A program made the position numbers and the translations under genes. A stretch of DNA of 64,000 nt from positions 119,580,861 through 119,644,860 of the forward strand of contig CM060703.1 in the NCBI GenBank assembly GCA_030686995.1, read 5' to 3'. The DNA comes from Artemisia argyi. Its lineage: Eukaryota; Streptophyta; Magnoliopsida; Asterales; Asteraceae. This document shows, one piece after another, positions 55,268 to 64,000 of this stretch (position 1 is the first letter of the stretch; each line of letters begins with the position of its first letter). The notes under the pieces were generated by a model that did no database searches, was not told the DNA's origin, and saw only the letters and a list, made by a program, of their open reading frames with translations.

Positions 55268-55987
55268 ATGACCTCCCCAAACAAACCAAAACCAAAAGCC
55301 TTAAGGCTAGCAAGGATGACAGAAAAACCCGTTTGGCGAAGAAAAAGCCCTCGAAACAAATCCAGCATAACCAATGAAGTTGGAAATCACTCAACACCTC
55401 CAACTACTTACTTCCCAAACTTTACACCAAACCCACAAGGTCATTCCTTTGATCCTCTTTACAAACCATACAACATTGGCCAAACATCCACCTTCATGCC
55501 AAACTACACATCTCAACCTCCAACCACTTATAATGATCCATACAAGTTTGATCAACCATCAAACTACACTTCCAACAATTTCAATACCAACTACACAACC
55601 CCAATTCATCCATATCAACAAAATGATTCTCTCCACATTGCCACGGAAAAGCAAAAGTTCCGTGAAGAAATAAACCAAATCCATGATCTAAGTGATCTCC
55701 TTGCTATGCATCCTGCACAATGCAACAAAGGGCAACCTCCATCATCACCCTATGTAAATTGCCTACCTCACTCTCTCAACTTGGATCAAGTTACAAACCA
55801 CACTCACTTTTGCCCTTGTTGCATCTTCCTTCAAAAACAAATCCTCTACTTGAGTGAAGATATTTCTTGGATCAAATATTTTCTCACTCGTCCTCATCCA
55901 ATACCACCCTTGACACGATACAAAATTGTGAGATCCACCTCTTCTGCTCCATACCCCACTCCATATCCTTCTCCATCAAACAACTAA
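55268..55987 (+). CDS. Extra ORF of copia D, unknown function
   Basis: An intact 239-residue ORF between RNase H and the PPT, the position where SIRE-type copia elements carry an additional (sometimes env-like) ORF. The N-terminus is basic (KPKPKALRLARMTEKPVWRRK). Residues about 45-120 are rich in Pro, Thr, Asn and Tyr (TYNDPYKFDQPSNYTSNN). The C-terminal part has HTHFCPCCIFLQKQILYLSED and WIKYFLTRPHP. I see no signal peptide and no clear membrane span, so I would not call it env. It is open although gag-pol of the same element is broken at several points. The Thr/Asn/Tyr-rich composition could also let a frame stay open by chance. Confidence 0.55.
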   Translation: MTSPNKPKPKALRLARMTEKPVWRRKSPRNKSSITNEVGNHSTPPTTYFPNFTPNPQGHSFDPLYKPYNIGQTSTFMPNYTSQPPTTYNDPYKFDQPSNYTSNNFNTNYTTPIHPYQQNDSLHIATEKQKFREEINQIHDLSDLLAMHPAQCNKGQPPSSPYVNCLPHSLNLDQVTNHTHFCPCCIFLQKQILYLSEDISWIKYFLTRPHPIPPLTRYKIVRSTSSAPYPTPYPSPSNN

Positions 55988-56442
55988 GCTTTATGCTTAT
56001 GCACCCCTCAACCAAATAAAATACTCAACCATGGATTGCAAGCAAGTCCAAGAGCTCTCTTTGGCAAATTTAGGACTTTGTTGTTTCTTTTATTTTATTG
56101 TAATAAATATGCTTCTAGCATATTAAATGTTGTAATGATGTTCATCTCTATGATCATCTTAAATGCTTGAATGAATCTATTTTTATTTGCTTTGCATATA
56201 TATGTCTTGTATTCTTTACATATTTTTTGTAGCCAAGCAATCGATAGCTTGTTTCCTTGGTATTCTCAAATGAGGGGGAGCACACCTCAAGGGGGAGATT
56301 TCTACCCATTTAACTTCTTTTATGAAGCTTAATCGGCATAACCTTTTTGTTTTACAAAAAGGGGGAGAAGAGAATATTAAACTCTAAATACTTGTCTAAA
56401 AATTAATTTTTAGACCTAATGAGTTTAAGGTTTTGTAATCAT
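55988..56442 (+). other. 3' non-coding region of copia D
   Basis: Contains several GGGGGAG purine blocks (near 56273, 56291 and 56361) before the actual PPT. No ORF. Confidence 0.6.
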
Positions 56443-56457
56443 CAAAAAGGGGGAGAT
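56443..56457 (+). other. Polypurine tract of copia D
   Basis: CAAAAAGGGGGAGAT immediately before the 3' LTR. Confidence 0.9.
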
Positions 56458-57578
56458 TGTTGACATAAATAATGCCTAAAAACATTGTTAATATTTAACA
56501 ACATCTCTATGTTTTGATAATTACGAAATGTAAACTCATTGAAATAAAAATAATGACGTAAACAAGTATTTAGCGATAAATATCTCTCTTTACATCCAAA
56601 TCACTTAACGTATGAATAAACAAAGTGTTTATTGCATTCTATGATCAAAGGAAATTTTTCTAAATCAATAGATTTTTTATAAAATGTCATAAACATTTTA
56701 TATCATTTACAAAATCATTTTTGGAATTAAAAGAATGTGTTTAAATCGTTATAAATATATGAATTCAAATTTTTAACAAAAAAATGGCAAATATAATCCA
56801 GAAAAACTTTCCCCACAAAAGTACAAACAATCCCAACTTTCTGGAGGGGGCGACCCCCTTAATTCTTAGGCGGCCCCCTTAATTATTAAGGGGACCGACA
56901 CGCTCCATAATAGTGATTTTCTGGCCTATAAATACTTTCACAGATTTTTCTCACCTTTTGCACTCCAAGACTTTCTGATCTAAATCACCATTTTCATTTC
57001 CTATAATCCTTTGATCATATATACATAAATCTTTGTTTCAAAGTGATCCAAGTCTCATCCTTTCAAGTGCAAAAGAAGAATACTTCTATTCTCCAAGACA
57101 AGAAGTGTTACAACTTGTTGTGACCTCCACATCCAAGTTGTTAGAGCATCATTCATTACATATATTTCTTTGTGTAATTAGTTGTGAATATTTGGTAGAA
57201 TATAGATTAGCAAGGTGTGTAGATAGAAACATTTAGGAGTAGATTGTTGTGTAGTAGATTGTTGGGAAGTAGATAGTTGTGAGGAAGATAACTCTCGAGT
57301 TAGGTGCTCGGGGAGTGGAGTAGGGCATGGAAGGTGTCTTTGTAGCCGAACCACTATAAATCTCTTGTCTCGCGGTTCGATCTTTCCATCTCATACTCAT
57401 TTCATTTCTTATATTATCATTGCTTTAGTATCTAATAATAGTTGTTTATATTGTGCAAGACTTGAATTCACATAATATCGAATCTATAATTTTTGTAAGT
57501 AAACAAAACACGCAAACAACTTTTATAACAAATTAAAAAGACGTAAAACTATTCAACCCCCCCTTCTAGTTTTCCACA
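56458..57578 (+). repeat. 3' LTR of copia D
   Basis: 1,121 bp. Relative to the 5' LTR it shows several percent substitutions and lacks about 166 bp between GAGGAAGATA and CTCTCGAG. TATA box at 56927-56934. Confidence 0.93.
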
Positions 57579-57638
57579 GGTTCTACAAAGTATACTTAAC
57601 CTAGTCATCCGCAAATGGTCCAAAACTATATGTGTAAT

Positions 57639-57853
57639 CAATGTTGCAAAAAAAGGTCTACAAGGCCGATTAATCACCGCCTAGGCGCTACAGGGCCACC
57701 AACCTTGCCGAAAATAACCAAAACTTTTCAGAAATACCCAAAATTCGCCAGATATTCTTATCCGATTAATAACCGATTAATCCCGCCTAGATCGATTACA
57801 AGCTACAAGGTGGTCAACCGCCTCACTACCAATTCACGATTTTTGCAACCTTG
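57639..57853. mobile_element. hAT-type MITE
   Basis: A 215-bp element with terminal inverted repeats CAATGTTGCAAAAA and TTTTTGCAACCTTG (one mismatch) and a perfect 8-bp target duplication TGTGTAAT (57631-57638, 57854-57861). The 8-bp duplication and the TTGCAAA-type ends indicate the hAT superfamily. Confidence 0.85.
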
Positions 57854-58097
57854 TGTGTAATCCATCTATCGGGAATCCTAACACATAATCTAAACAAACA
57901 CATAATAATCCATCAAATATCCATAAATTTGTCCATAACCACTACAACGACACATATAAACCAACCCAAACAACCTATACGCTACTCCTGAGTCCCCCCA
58001 CTCCCCCCACTGCCCCCATTACCCCCACTCCCTTCCTGGGTACCTCTAGACTCACCTTGTGAAGCTTCCTGTGATCCCGATTTCCCCTCCTGAGTTG

Positions 58098-58445
58098 CTA
58101 GCAGCTCGGGGAAACACGGCTGACCCCGCGCCCACTCCAACAACACATAAGATTGTGTCCTTTGGGTGGAGAGCTCCTGGAACTACTTCTGAACGGTTTC
58201 CTGGAGTGCGGACAAGGAGGCTTGCTCTCGGGCTCGTGAGGCGTTGAGGGTCGTCTTAACACCACCCGACCTATGCCAGGAACGTGACTTCGCTGCTTAC
58301 CACCGATCACGTGGCGCATAATATCGAGGTCAGACATAGTCGTCCCCTCAGAGGTGCTCTCTGTCCGCATCCATATCATCTGATTCTGTTTAGTTACGAA
58401 AAAACAAGAAAGGTAATATATAAGTCGTGATTTATTATATTGCAT
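58098..58445 (-). pseudogene. CACTA transposon-encoded protein, C-terminal fragment
   Basis: The 115-residue minus-strand frame contains TTMSDLDIMRHVIGGKQRSH followed by a basic, Pro/Ser-rich tail, which I recognise from the C-terminal region of En/Spm-type transposon proteins. The upstream part is missing, replaced by a (TA)n tract. Confidence 0.55.
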
Positions 58446-58625
58446 TAATGTGGGTGAGTTTTTGGAAATAAATTATACTTACGTATCTATCCTCGGACAC
58501 TACAGACTCACAGACGTCGCCTCTCATATGGTTGTGTTTGTAAAGCGTGATCAAGTTTCTACCATCCATGAAGTTGGTGGGTTGTCTCAACTGTTTATAA
58601 ATAAAATCAATAACGAGTCACCCAA

Positions 58626-58628
<3 letters not shown>

Positions 58629-58686
<58 letters not shown>

Positions 58687-58701
58687 CATATATATATATG
58701 T

Positions 58702-58775
<74 letters not shown>

Positions 58776-58800
58776 ATATATATATATATATATATATATA
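58629..58800. repeat. (TA)n tract
   Basis: About 170 bp of TA dinucleotides with a few C/G interruptions. Predicted Ile/Tyr reading frames here are artefacts. Confidence 0.95.
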
Positions 58801-59383
58801 CAAACTAAGGATCAGGTGCGGATCTTTTTTTTAGTGCGGATGTGCGAACAGATCTGGGCCGCCCATTCCAGATCTGATCTTGACTTTTTTGTAAAAAAAA
58901 GTCAAAATTCAACGCAACCTTCAATCAATCAATCAATTGACAATGTAAATGATTTTTTTAATTTTTTTCCTCTTAAGCGCTCCTTACTATTCTCGTCTTC
59001 TTTACTTTTTTTATTTTTTCAGATTTTTCTGAGAACTTTTTTGTTTTGTGATTATGAGTGATACCATGATATTAAGTATATTTATGAGTACTACTATGAT
59101 ACTAACGATATTTACTTAAAAAGTTATTTTTATATTAGTAAAAAACTTAATATCACTATTTTTTTATTACGATATTAAGAAAAGTTACGTTGAAATTTAA
59201 AAATTTTAACTTTGATATTAAGAAAGCATGATAATTACGGTAATATTAACAATATTGTGATACTAATTTTTTTTAATGTAAAAATGAACCGTGATATTAA
59301 AATTTTTATTAAAAAAATGGTTTATGTGATATAAAAATCTGATTTTGACTTTTTTACGAAAGTCAAGATCTGATCTTGAAATC

Positions 59384-59478
59384 TTGACTTTGTCAAGATC
59401 TGATCTTGACTTTGTCAAGATCTGTTCTTGACTTTGTCAAGATCTGATATTGACTTTGTCAAGATCTGATCTTGACTT
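59384..59478. repeat. 22-bp tandem repeat TTGACTTTGTCAAGATCTGATC
   Basis: Four to five imperfect copies; each unit contains the palindromes TTGACTTTGTCAA and AGATCT. Confidence 0.9.
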
Positions 59479-59679
59479 TTATAAAAAAGTAAAAATTAAA
59501 CGCTAATATTACAATACTTTTAATGTCGAAAACGATTTTTTTTTTTAATTTTTTCAGCGATTCTTAATTATTTGTTATCCTTTTTTTTTTTTTTTTTTTT
59601 TAATTTTTTCAGATTTTTTTGAATTTTATTCAAGAAAAAAATTACTGTGATATTAAGGTTTTTTTGAATTTCCAAATTT

Positions 59680-59855
59680 TTTTTCACATGTGACGAAATT
59701 TTTTTTTCACATGTGACGGATTTTTTTTTTCACATCTGACGAAAAAAAAATTTACATGCGACGGAATTTTTTTTTCACATGTGACGAATTTTTTTTTCAC
59801 ACGTGACAAAAAAAATTTCATGAACATATCCAAATTTTTTTTTCACATGTGACGA
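59680..59855. repeat. Array of TTTTTTTCACATGTGACGAA-type units
   Basis: About seven degenerate copies of CACATGTGACG separated by T or A runs. Confidence 0.9.
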
Positions 59856-60295
59856 AAAAAAATTTCAGAAAAAATAATTTCGGAATAAAAAAATTCGAAA
59901 AATTTTTTTTCAGAAAAAAAATCCGGAATTTTTTTTTGGAAAAAAAAAATTTCAAAAAAAAATTTTTTCAAAAAATTTTTTTTTCGAAAAAAGTTTTTTT
60001 CGAAAAAAAAATTTTGGAAAAAAAATTTTCGAAAAAAATTATTTTCCATAAAAAAATTTTCGAAAATTTTTTTTTGCAAAAATTTTTTTTCGAATTTTTT
60101 TTTTCAAAAATAAAAATTTCGAAAAAAAATTTTTGAAAAAATTTTTTTCGAAAAAAAAAAAATTTTGAAGGAAAAACTTCGAAAATATTTTTCAAAAAAT
60201 TTTTTTTCGAAAAAATTTTTTTGAAATTTTTTTTCGAAATTTTGTTTGAAAATTTTCGATTTTTTTTTTTTAAATCTTTTAAAATTTTTTAAGAA
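59856..60295. repeat. Alternating A-run/T-run array punctuated by CG
   Basis: Roughly 440 bp of runs such as CGAAAAAAA and TTTTTTTCG; nearly every unit is self-complementary. Confidence 0.9.
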
Positions 60296-60414
60296 ATTTT
60301 TAAAAAGTTGATTAACTAATATTCGCCAATAGATTAAAGTTAAAAGAGGATAAAATGAGTGACTAGAATTACTCTTCGCGTTCTAACAAAATTTAGGTTT
60401 CTCAATTGAACGCT

Positions 60415-60418
<4 letters not shown>

Positions 60419-60492
<74 letters not shown>
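60419..60492. repeat. (TA)37 tract
   Basis: Uninterrupted TA dinucleotides. Confidence 0.97.
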
Positions 60493-60499
<7 letters not shown>

Positions 60500-60754
60500 G
60501 TTATAATAAAAAGTCTAGGAAGGTGAATTTTGGTGCATCACAGTTATAAAGTTACTGCATCACATTTTTAAGTCACTGCATCACAGTTATAAATTTTAGT
60601 GCATCACAGCTATAAAAAGTTACGACATCACAGTTAGTGCATTGCAGTTATTAAGTTACTGCATCACATTTAAATTCACTGCATCATAGTTATAAATTTA
60701 GTGCATCAGAGACTTTTTATTCGTTTTATTTTAAAACCCTTTTTATTTTAACCC
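60493..60754. mobile_element. MITE-like insert with internal GCATCAC repeats
   Basis: About 262 bp between two (TA)n tracts. Ends GGGTAGGGTTATAATAAAAA and, inverted, GGGTTAAAATAAAAAGGG are partly complementary. Inside are eight or more units of the type AGTGCATCACAGTTATAAAT. Confidence 0.55.
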
Positions 60755-60757
60755 AAA

Positions 60758-60758
<1 letters not shown>

Positions 60759-60850
<92 letters not shown>

Positions 60851-60864
60851 GTATATATATATAC

Positions 60865-60939
<75 letters not shown>
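60759..60939. repeat. (TA)n tract
   Basis: About 180 bp of TA with a few ACGT interruptions near 60849-60866; it abuts the truncated copia gag. Confidence 0.95.
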
Positions 60940-60943
<4 letters not shown>

Positions 60944-63477
60944 GCAAGTGAAAAAGCGTATGCTTTGCTACTTGACTGGTATGGAACCATACTACATCAA
61001 GTGTCTCAATGAAGGTCCCTTTGTCCCAACGACTACTCAAGGTTTACCCTAACCTGAAGCATAATGGACTCCTGATGAGATGAGGGTGGTCAATCAGGAC
61101 CAACGCCTGAAAAGCATCATTATATTGTGTCTCCCTGACGATACAATGGAATCAGTCATTAACTGTTCTACAACCAAACAAACATGGCTTGACTTGGTTC
61201 ATAGCTTTGAAGGTCCCTCAGATACCAAGGAAAATAGGATCATGGACTTGAAACTTGAGTATAACACTATTAGGGCCAAAGAATCTGAAAGTCTCTCACA
61301 GACCTATACCTGATACAAAACCTTGCTCAATGAGCTCTCAAATGATGGTGTAGTACTGTCTAAGCATGAAATCAACATTTGATTTGTCAATAGTCTGCCT
61401 TAGAAGTGGTTAAACTTCTCTCAGGGTCTCGGGAATGCTAATCACATTCAGAATCTTGAGCTGCCTCAAATATATGGGAAGTTTGTCTATGAAGACAACT
61501 TAATCGCAAGGCGATACCCTAAAAAGGCTCAAGAAAACAAAAAGGCCCTGACTGTCTCACCCATATCCACTGCCTTCTATTCTAATGGTGTTGTGCAGGA
61601 TTTTCAAGATGATTCTGATGATGAGGTTGATATGAGAACCAGTGAAGAGTACCTCAATGATCTTCAAGTTGAATTTCAAGAAAGGGCTCTTTTAGCAAGT
61701 TCAAAACGTTTTATTAAAAGAAACAAGTTAAATTTGCAAAAAGCTAAGGCAAATGAATCCACTGAATGTTTCAACTGTGGCAAAAATGGTCACTTTGCTA
61801 AAGACTGTTTTTCAAAAACAACCTCAGATCCTTCATACAAACCTTCTGGTAGTAATTCTTCCTCAGGAACAAGCAAGTTTCAACCAAAAATGCTTCAATC
61901 CACTGAACATTTTCAAAATGCAAATATTCAAAAAGATTTTGAAGCTATGTATAGAAAAGCAAAACCTAAACTTGCTCTCCTTGAGACAACTCCCTCAGTA
62001 CCTCAGGCTGTACCTACCAAACCTGCTCAAGGCAAGAACAAGGTACTTGTTGCTGAAGCCTACGATTGGGATGAGGACGATGTCTCCTGTGATGAAGAAG
62101 TAAGGGTCAGTGCACTGATGGCACTTTCTGATGACAACAAGATGGCTGTTGGAAAAAGCCATGCTAGGAAATGGAGAATGGTTCAACATCACCATGAAAA
62201 AGGTAAACATTTTGTTATCTATGGATGATGATGCTGATTGGCAATCCTTTTTAAACTACTTAAATGTAGATCTTAAGTTCGTTGAAGAGCAAAGACAAAA
62301 TCTGCTTTCAAAATTCAATAAGCTAGCTTTTGAATTAAATAAGTGTAGAGATGAATTACTAGTTTTAAAACAAGCAAAACTTGAGGCCGTTACACTTCAA
62401 ATTCAAAACACTGAACTAGTAAAACAAAATCAAGCTCTTCAAGAAGAACTTAAGAAAGAAATGGCTGTGATACATAAGTGGACTCAGAAAAACCCTAGGG
62501 TTTTTGACTCAGTGAGTCTTACACCAAGTAATAAGAAAGCTATTATTGGTGAAGATCAAACCACTGAGTCCTCAAGTGAGAATCATGGTGAAAAGGCATT
62601 TCTGCCTTCAGGCATATCCTTTAACAAGGAAATGGCACCAAAACCCAGTGACTGGATTGAAAGAGTCAACCTAGATAGCAAACTGCTAAACTTTAACACT
62701 GGTAAAATTTTGGAACCTGAAAGTCAGGCCATCAAATATATGCTTGGTGTCGCTGATGAGTCTAGTCTCCCTGAGTCCATAAATGAGTCTGAACCTATAT
62801 CACAGATTCCACTACCACCACTGAAAGTTCTTCAGGGAGCTGAACCTAGCTCTGAGCTAACACCCTTGGTGTATACTCAACACTCTCCAAGAGAGAAGGC
62901 TGGTTCAGGAAGAACTATCTTGAAAAGACCACTCACTAAAGTCTCTACCACAAATGATGACTCCACAACCTCAGTCTCAAATGAGGTTATCACTGACAGC
63001 CCTGATTCCAAATTTGATCAGTTGGCTGAACCTGTTAGGAAGTTGAGTGAAAAGATTGAATCATCTGAGAAGAAACCTCAACCTTTGGAAAAGGAAATTA
63101 AACCAGCTTCCTCAAGTTCTGCCAAATCCAAGGCAACCTCTAAACCAAAAATGAGATGTGAACTGTGTAGTTATACAACACATACCACTGATGACTGTTA
63201 TAGAATCCTTTTTTGCATGATATGTAAAAAGGATGATCACAGAACTTCTGATCACCTATCTTACACAGTCTCATCAAGTGTTGTATCCTATCACAATGCT
63301 CAGTCTTATAACTATCCCTCAGGCTCCAAACAGATAAGGCAGAAAGCTAAACCATTCATGCCTTGCATTTACTGTGGATTCAATGATCATCTCCCTGATG
63401 ATTGTTTGATGTATCCATGTTGTGATATCTATGGAGATCCTACACATGACATTTCAGGACATGAACATGTTATTTAG
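60940..63477 (+). pseudogene. Copia E gag polyprotein, broken
   Basis: The N-terminal part in frame has [21 protein letters not shown]-like RLKSIIILCLPDDTMESV and KQTWLDLVHSFEGPSDTKEN, with stops near 61053, 61312, 61380 and 61400. Then come an acidic segment, the CCHC knuckle CFNCGKNGHFAKDC near 61771 and a Pro-rich region. After a frameshift at about 62165 there is a coiled-coil-like stretch (FVEEQRQNLLSKFNKLAFEL, LVLKQAKLEAVTLQ). The C-terminus bears several Cys/His motifs (CELCSYTTHTTDDC, CMICKKDDHRTSDH, CIYCGFNDHLPDDC). This long Gag with multiple knuckles is one I associate with Asteraceae copia elements. Confidence 0.85.
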
Positions 63478-63889
63478 TCTAGGAGAGGAAATACCAAACC
63501 AAACCAACAAACTACCCCTTCACCCAGATGCAATATCAGTGGTAGCAACATTCACACCACCACTGATCATGGATCAATATCCCACTTCAAAAAGGCCATT
63601 AAAGCCAAGCCCACCAGAAAGTGGGTTCACAAGAAAAACTAACCTAGTTTACATTTGTGCACAGACATGCAAGAGATCCTGTTTGGCATCTTGATAGTGG
63701 ATGTTCAAGAAGCATGACTGGCGTGAAGGAATATTTGCACAAATATGTAGAAGAACCTGGACCGAAGGTGGTATTTGTTGATAATTCATCTTGTCTCACT
63801 GAAGGTTATGGTTCAGTAAACTGTAGTGGAATAGATTTTACTAGAATTTCTTATGTTAATGGTCTTAAATACAATTTGATCAGTGTCAG
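63478..63889 (+). pseudogene. Copia E protease start, truncated
   Basis: After the gag stop at 63475-63477 the same frame still reads HTTTDHGSISHFKKAIKAKP and RKWVHKKN, then the frame shifts to RDPVWHLDSGCSRSMTG, the copia protease active-site region with DSG. It continues VVFVDNSSCLTEGYGSVNCS and GLKYNLISVS, where copia homology ends abruptly. Confidence 0.85.
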
Positions 63890-64000
63890 TGTCACAACTC
63901 GTAATTTCAAGTCATTTCCCAAACTTCAACAATTTACTACTCATAAATAACTATTCATCAAAACACTATTTAGCATTTTACTATTCATCATTTTTTAGGT
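63890..64000. mobile_element. Possible start of another LTR element
   Basis: TGTCACAACTCGTAATTTC replaces the expected continuation of the copia protease, and TG is a legitimate LTR start. Only 111 bp are in the window, including two CTATTCATCA-containing units, so this is tentative. Confidence 0.35.

Larger units (their letters stand above)
25422..57578 (+). mobile_element. SIRE-like Ty1/copia element D, split by two Athila insertions
   Basis: LTRs at 25422-26711 and 56458-57578 are flanked by the target duplication GGTTC (25417-25421, 57579-57583). Without the two nested elements the copia is about 8.7 kb and encodes gag, protease, integrase, RT and RNase H in copia order, plus an extra ORF before the PPT. 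Large LTRs, a long tail after RNase H and an extra downstream ORF fit the SIRE/Maximus lineage. Stops and frameshifts make it inactive. Confidence 0.93.
57579..58445 (-). mobile_element. CACTA fragment continuing from 25421
   Basis: Begins with the right copy of the copia target duplication GGTTC and continues CACTA-like sequence (CCGCAAATGGT shared with 25409-25419), then coding debris on the minus strand. A hAT MITE is inserted in it. Confidence 0.65.
58801..60418. other. A/T-rich repeat region between two (TA)n tracts
   Basis: Starts AACTAAGGATCAGGTGCGG and ends CAATTGAACGCTTCAC against (TA)n on each side, possibly one non-autonomous insertion with TA-type flanks. It contains three different low-complexity arrays. 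No credible ORF. Confidence 0.5.
60940..63889 (+). mobile_element. Ty1/copia element E, gag-protease remnant
   Basis: Plus-strand gag and the first part of protease. The left end is cut by the (TA)n tract, so no LTR or PBS is visible. The right end is cut at about 63890 by sequence starting TGTCACAACTCG. Confidence 0.8.

Noticed and set aside
57615..57860. 81-codon ORF
   Set aside because: It spans the hAT MITE and its target duplications, so it is not a gene.
58450..59061. Long ORF full of Ile-Tyr repeats
   Set aside because: It is a translation of the (TA)n tract; the same applies to the ORFs at 60748-61040.
59843..60195. Overlapping Lys/Phe-rich ORFs on both strands
   Set aside because: Artefact of alternating A and T runs, which rarely create stop codons.

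Overview
This is a repeat-dominated stretch of a eudicot plant nuclear genome. One host gene is recognisable; almost everything else is transposable elements, several of them nested. The domain style of the Athila-like elements, the zinc-knuckle non-autonomous element, the Ty1/copia gag at the right edge and the DUF4283 LINE fragment resembles repeats I know from Asteraceae, especially Anthemideae. That taxonomic call is inference from family resemblance, not something the window proves.

Layout. 1-12932: a decayed minus-strand Athila-type Ty3/gypsy element (A), with its 3' LTR cut by the window edge. 13200-13908: a Helitron-like non-autonomous element. 13950-15700: a minus-strand Ty1/copia remnant. 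15701-16605: a LINE fragment carrying DUF4283. 16764-17157: a 142-bp tandem duplication and a 32-bp C tract. 17241-19523: a minus-strand Ty3/gypsy chromovirus-like remnant with one LTR and an initiator-Met PBS. 19938-20705: the host gene, a single-finger C2H2 EAR repressor like Arabidopsis ZFP4, minus strand. 20914-24602: intergenic. 24603-25421 and 57579-58445: two pieces of one CACTA (En/Spm) element.

The CACTA element is split by a SIRE-like Ty1/copia element (D, 25422-57578, target duplication GGTTC). Element D is itself split twice. In its integrase-RT spacer sits a plus-strand non-autonomous Athila relative (C, 28872-36739, target duplication AAATG). In its reverse transcriptase sits a minus-strand, nearly intact Athila element (B, 37364-52960, target duplication ATAAT). 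Reading across the three target duplications gives back a contiguous copia reading order. From 57639 rightward come a hAT MITE with an 8-bp target duplication, CACTA coding debris, long (TA)n tracts, strange A/T homopolymer arrays, a second MITE-like insert and a broken copia gag-protease (E), which is interrupted at about 63890 by what looks like another LTR.

Most interesting is the RNA-level architecture of the Athila-like family. Elements A, B and C share an Asp-tRNA-type PBS, a hairpin at the LTR tip, a stem-loop 9-10 nt after the pol-position stop codon, and an internal G-tract resembling the true polypurine tract. B and C also carry four tandem stem-loop modules after the coding region, and their stems show compensatory base changes. 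B adds a second two-copy module whose long-range stem also covaries. Element C has no polymerase; it encodes a Cys-rich protein with two knuckles of the same spacing as the Athila Gag knuckle. Together this suggests an autonomous/parasite pair linked by a conserved structured 3' RNA region. Copia element D separately shows an extra ORF after RNase H, with its own TATA-like box and the same palindromic module that sits in front of the LTR TATA box.
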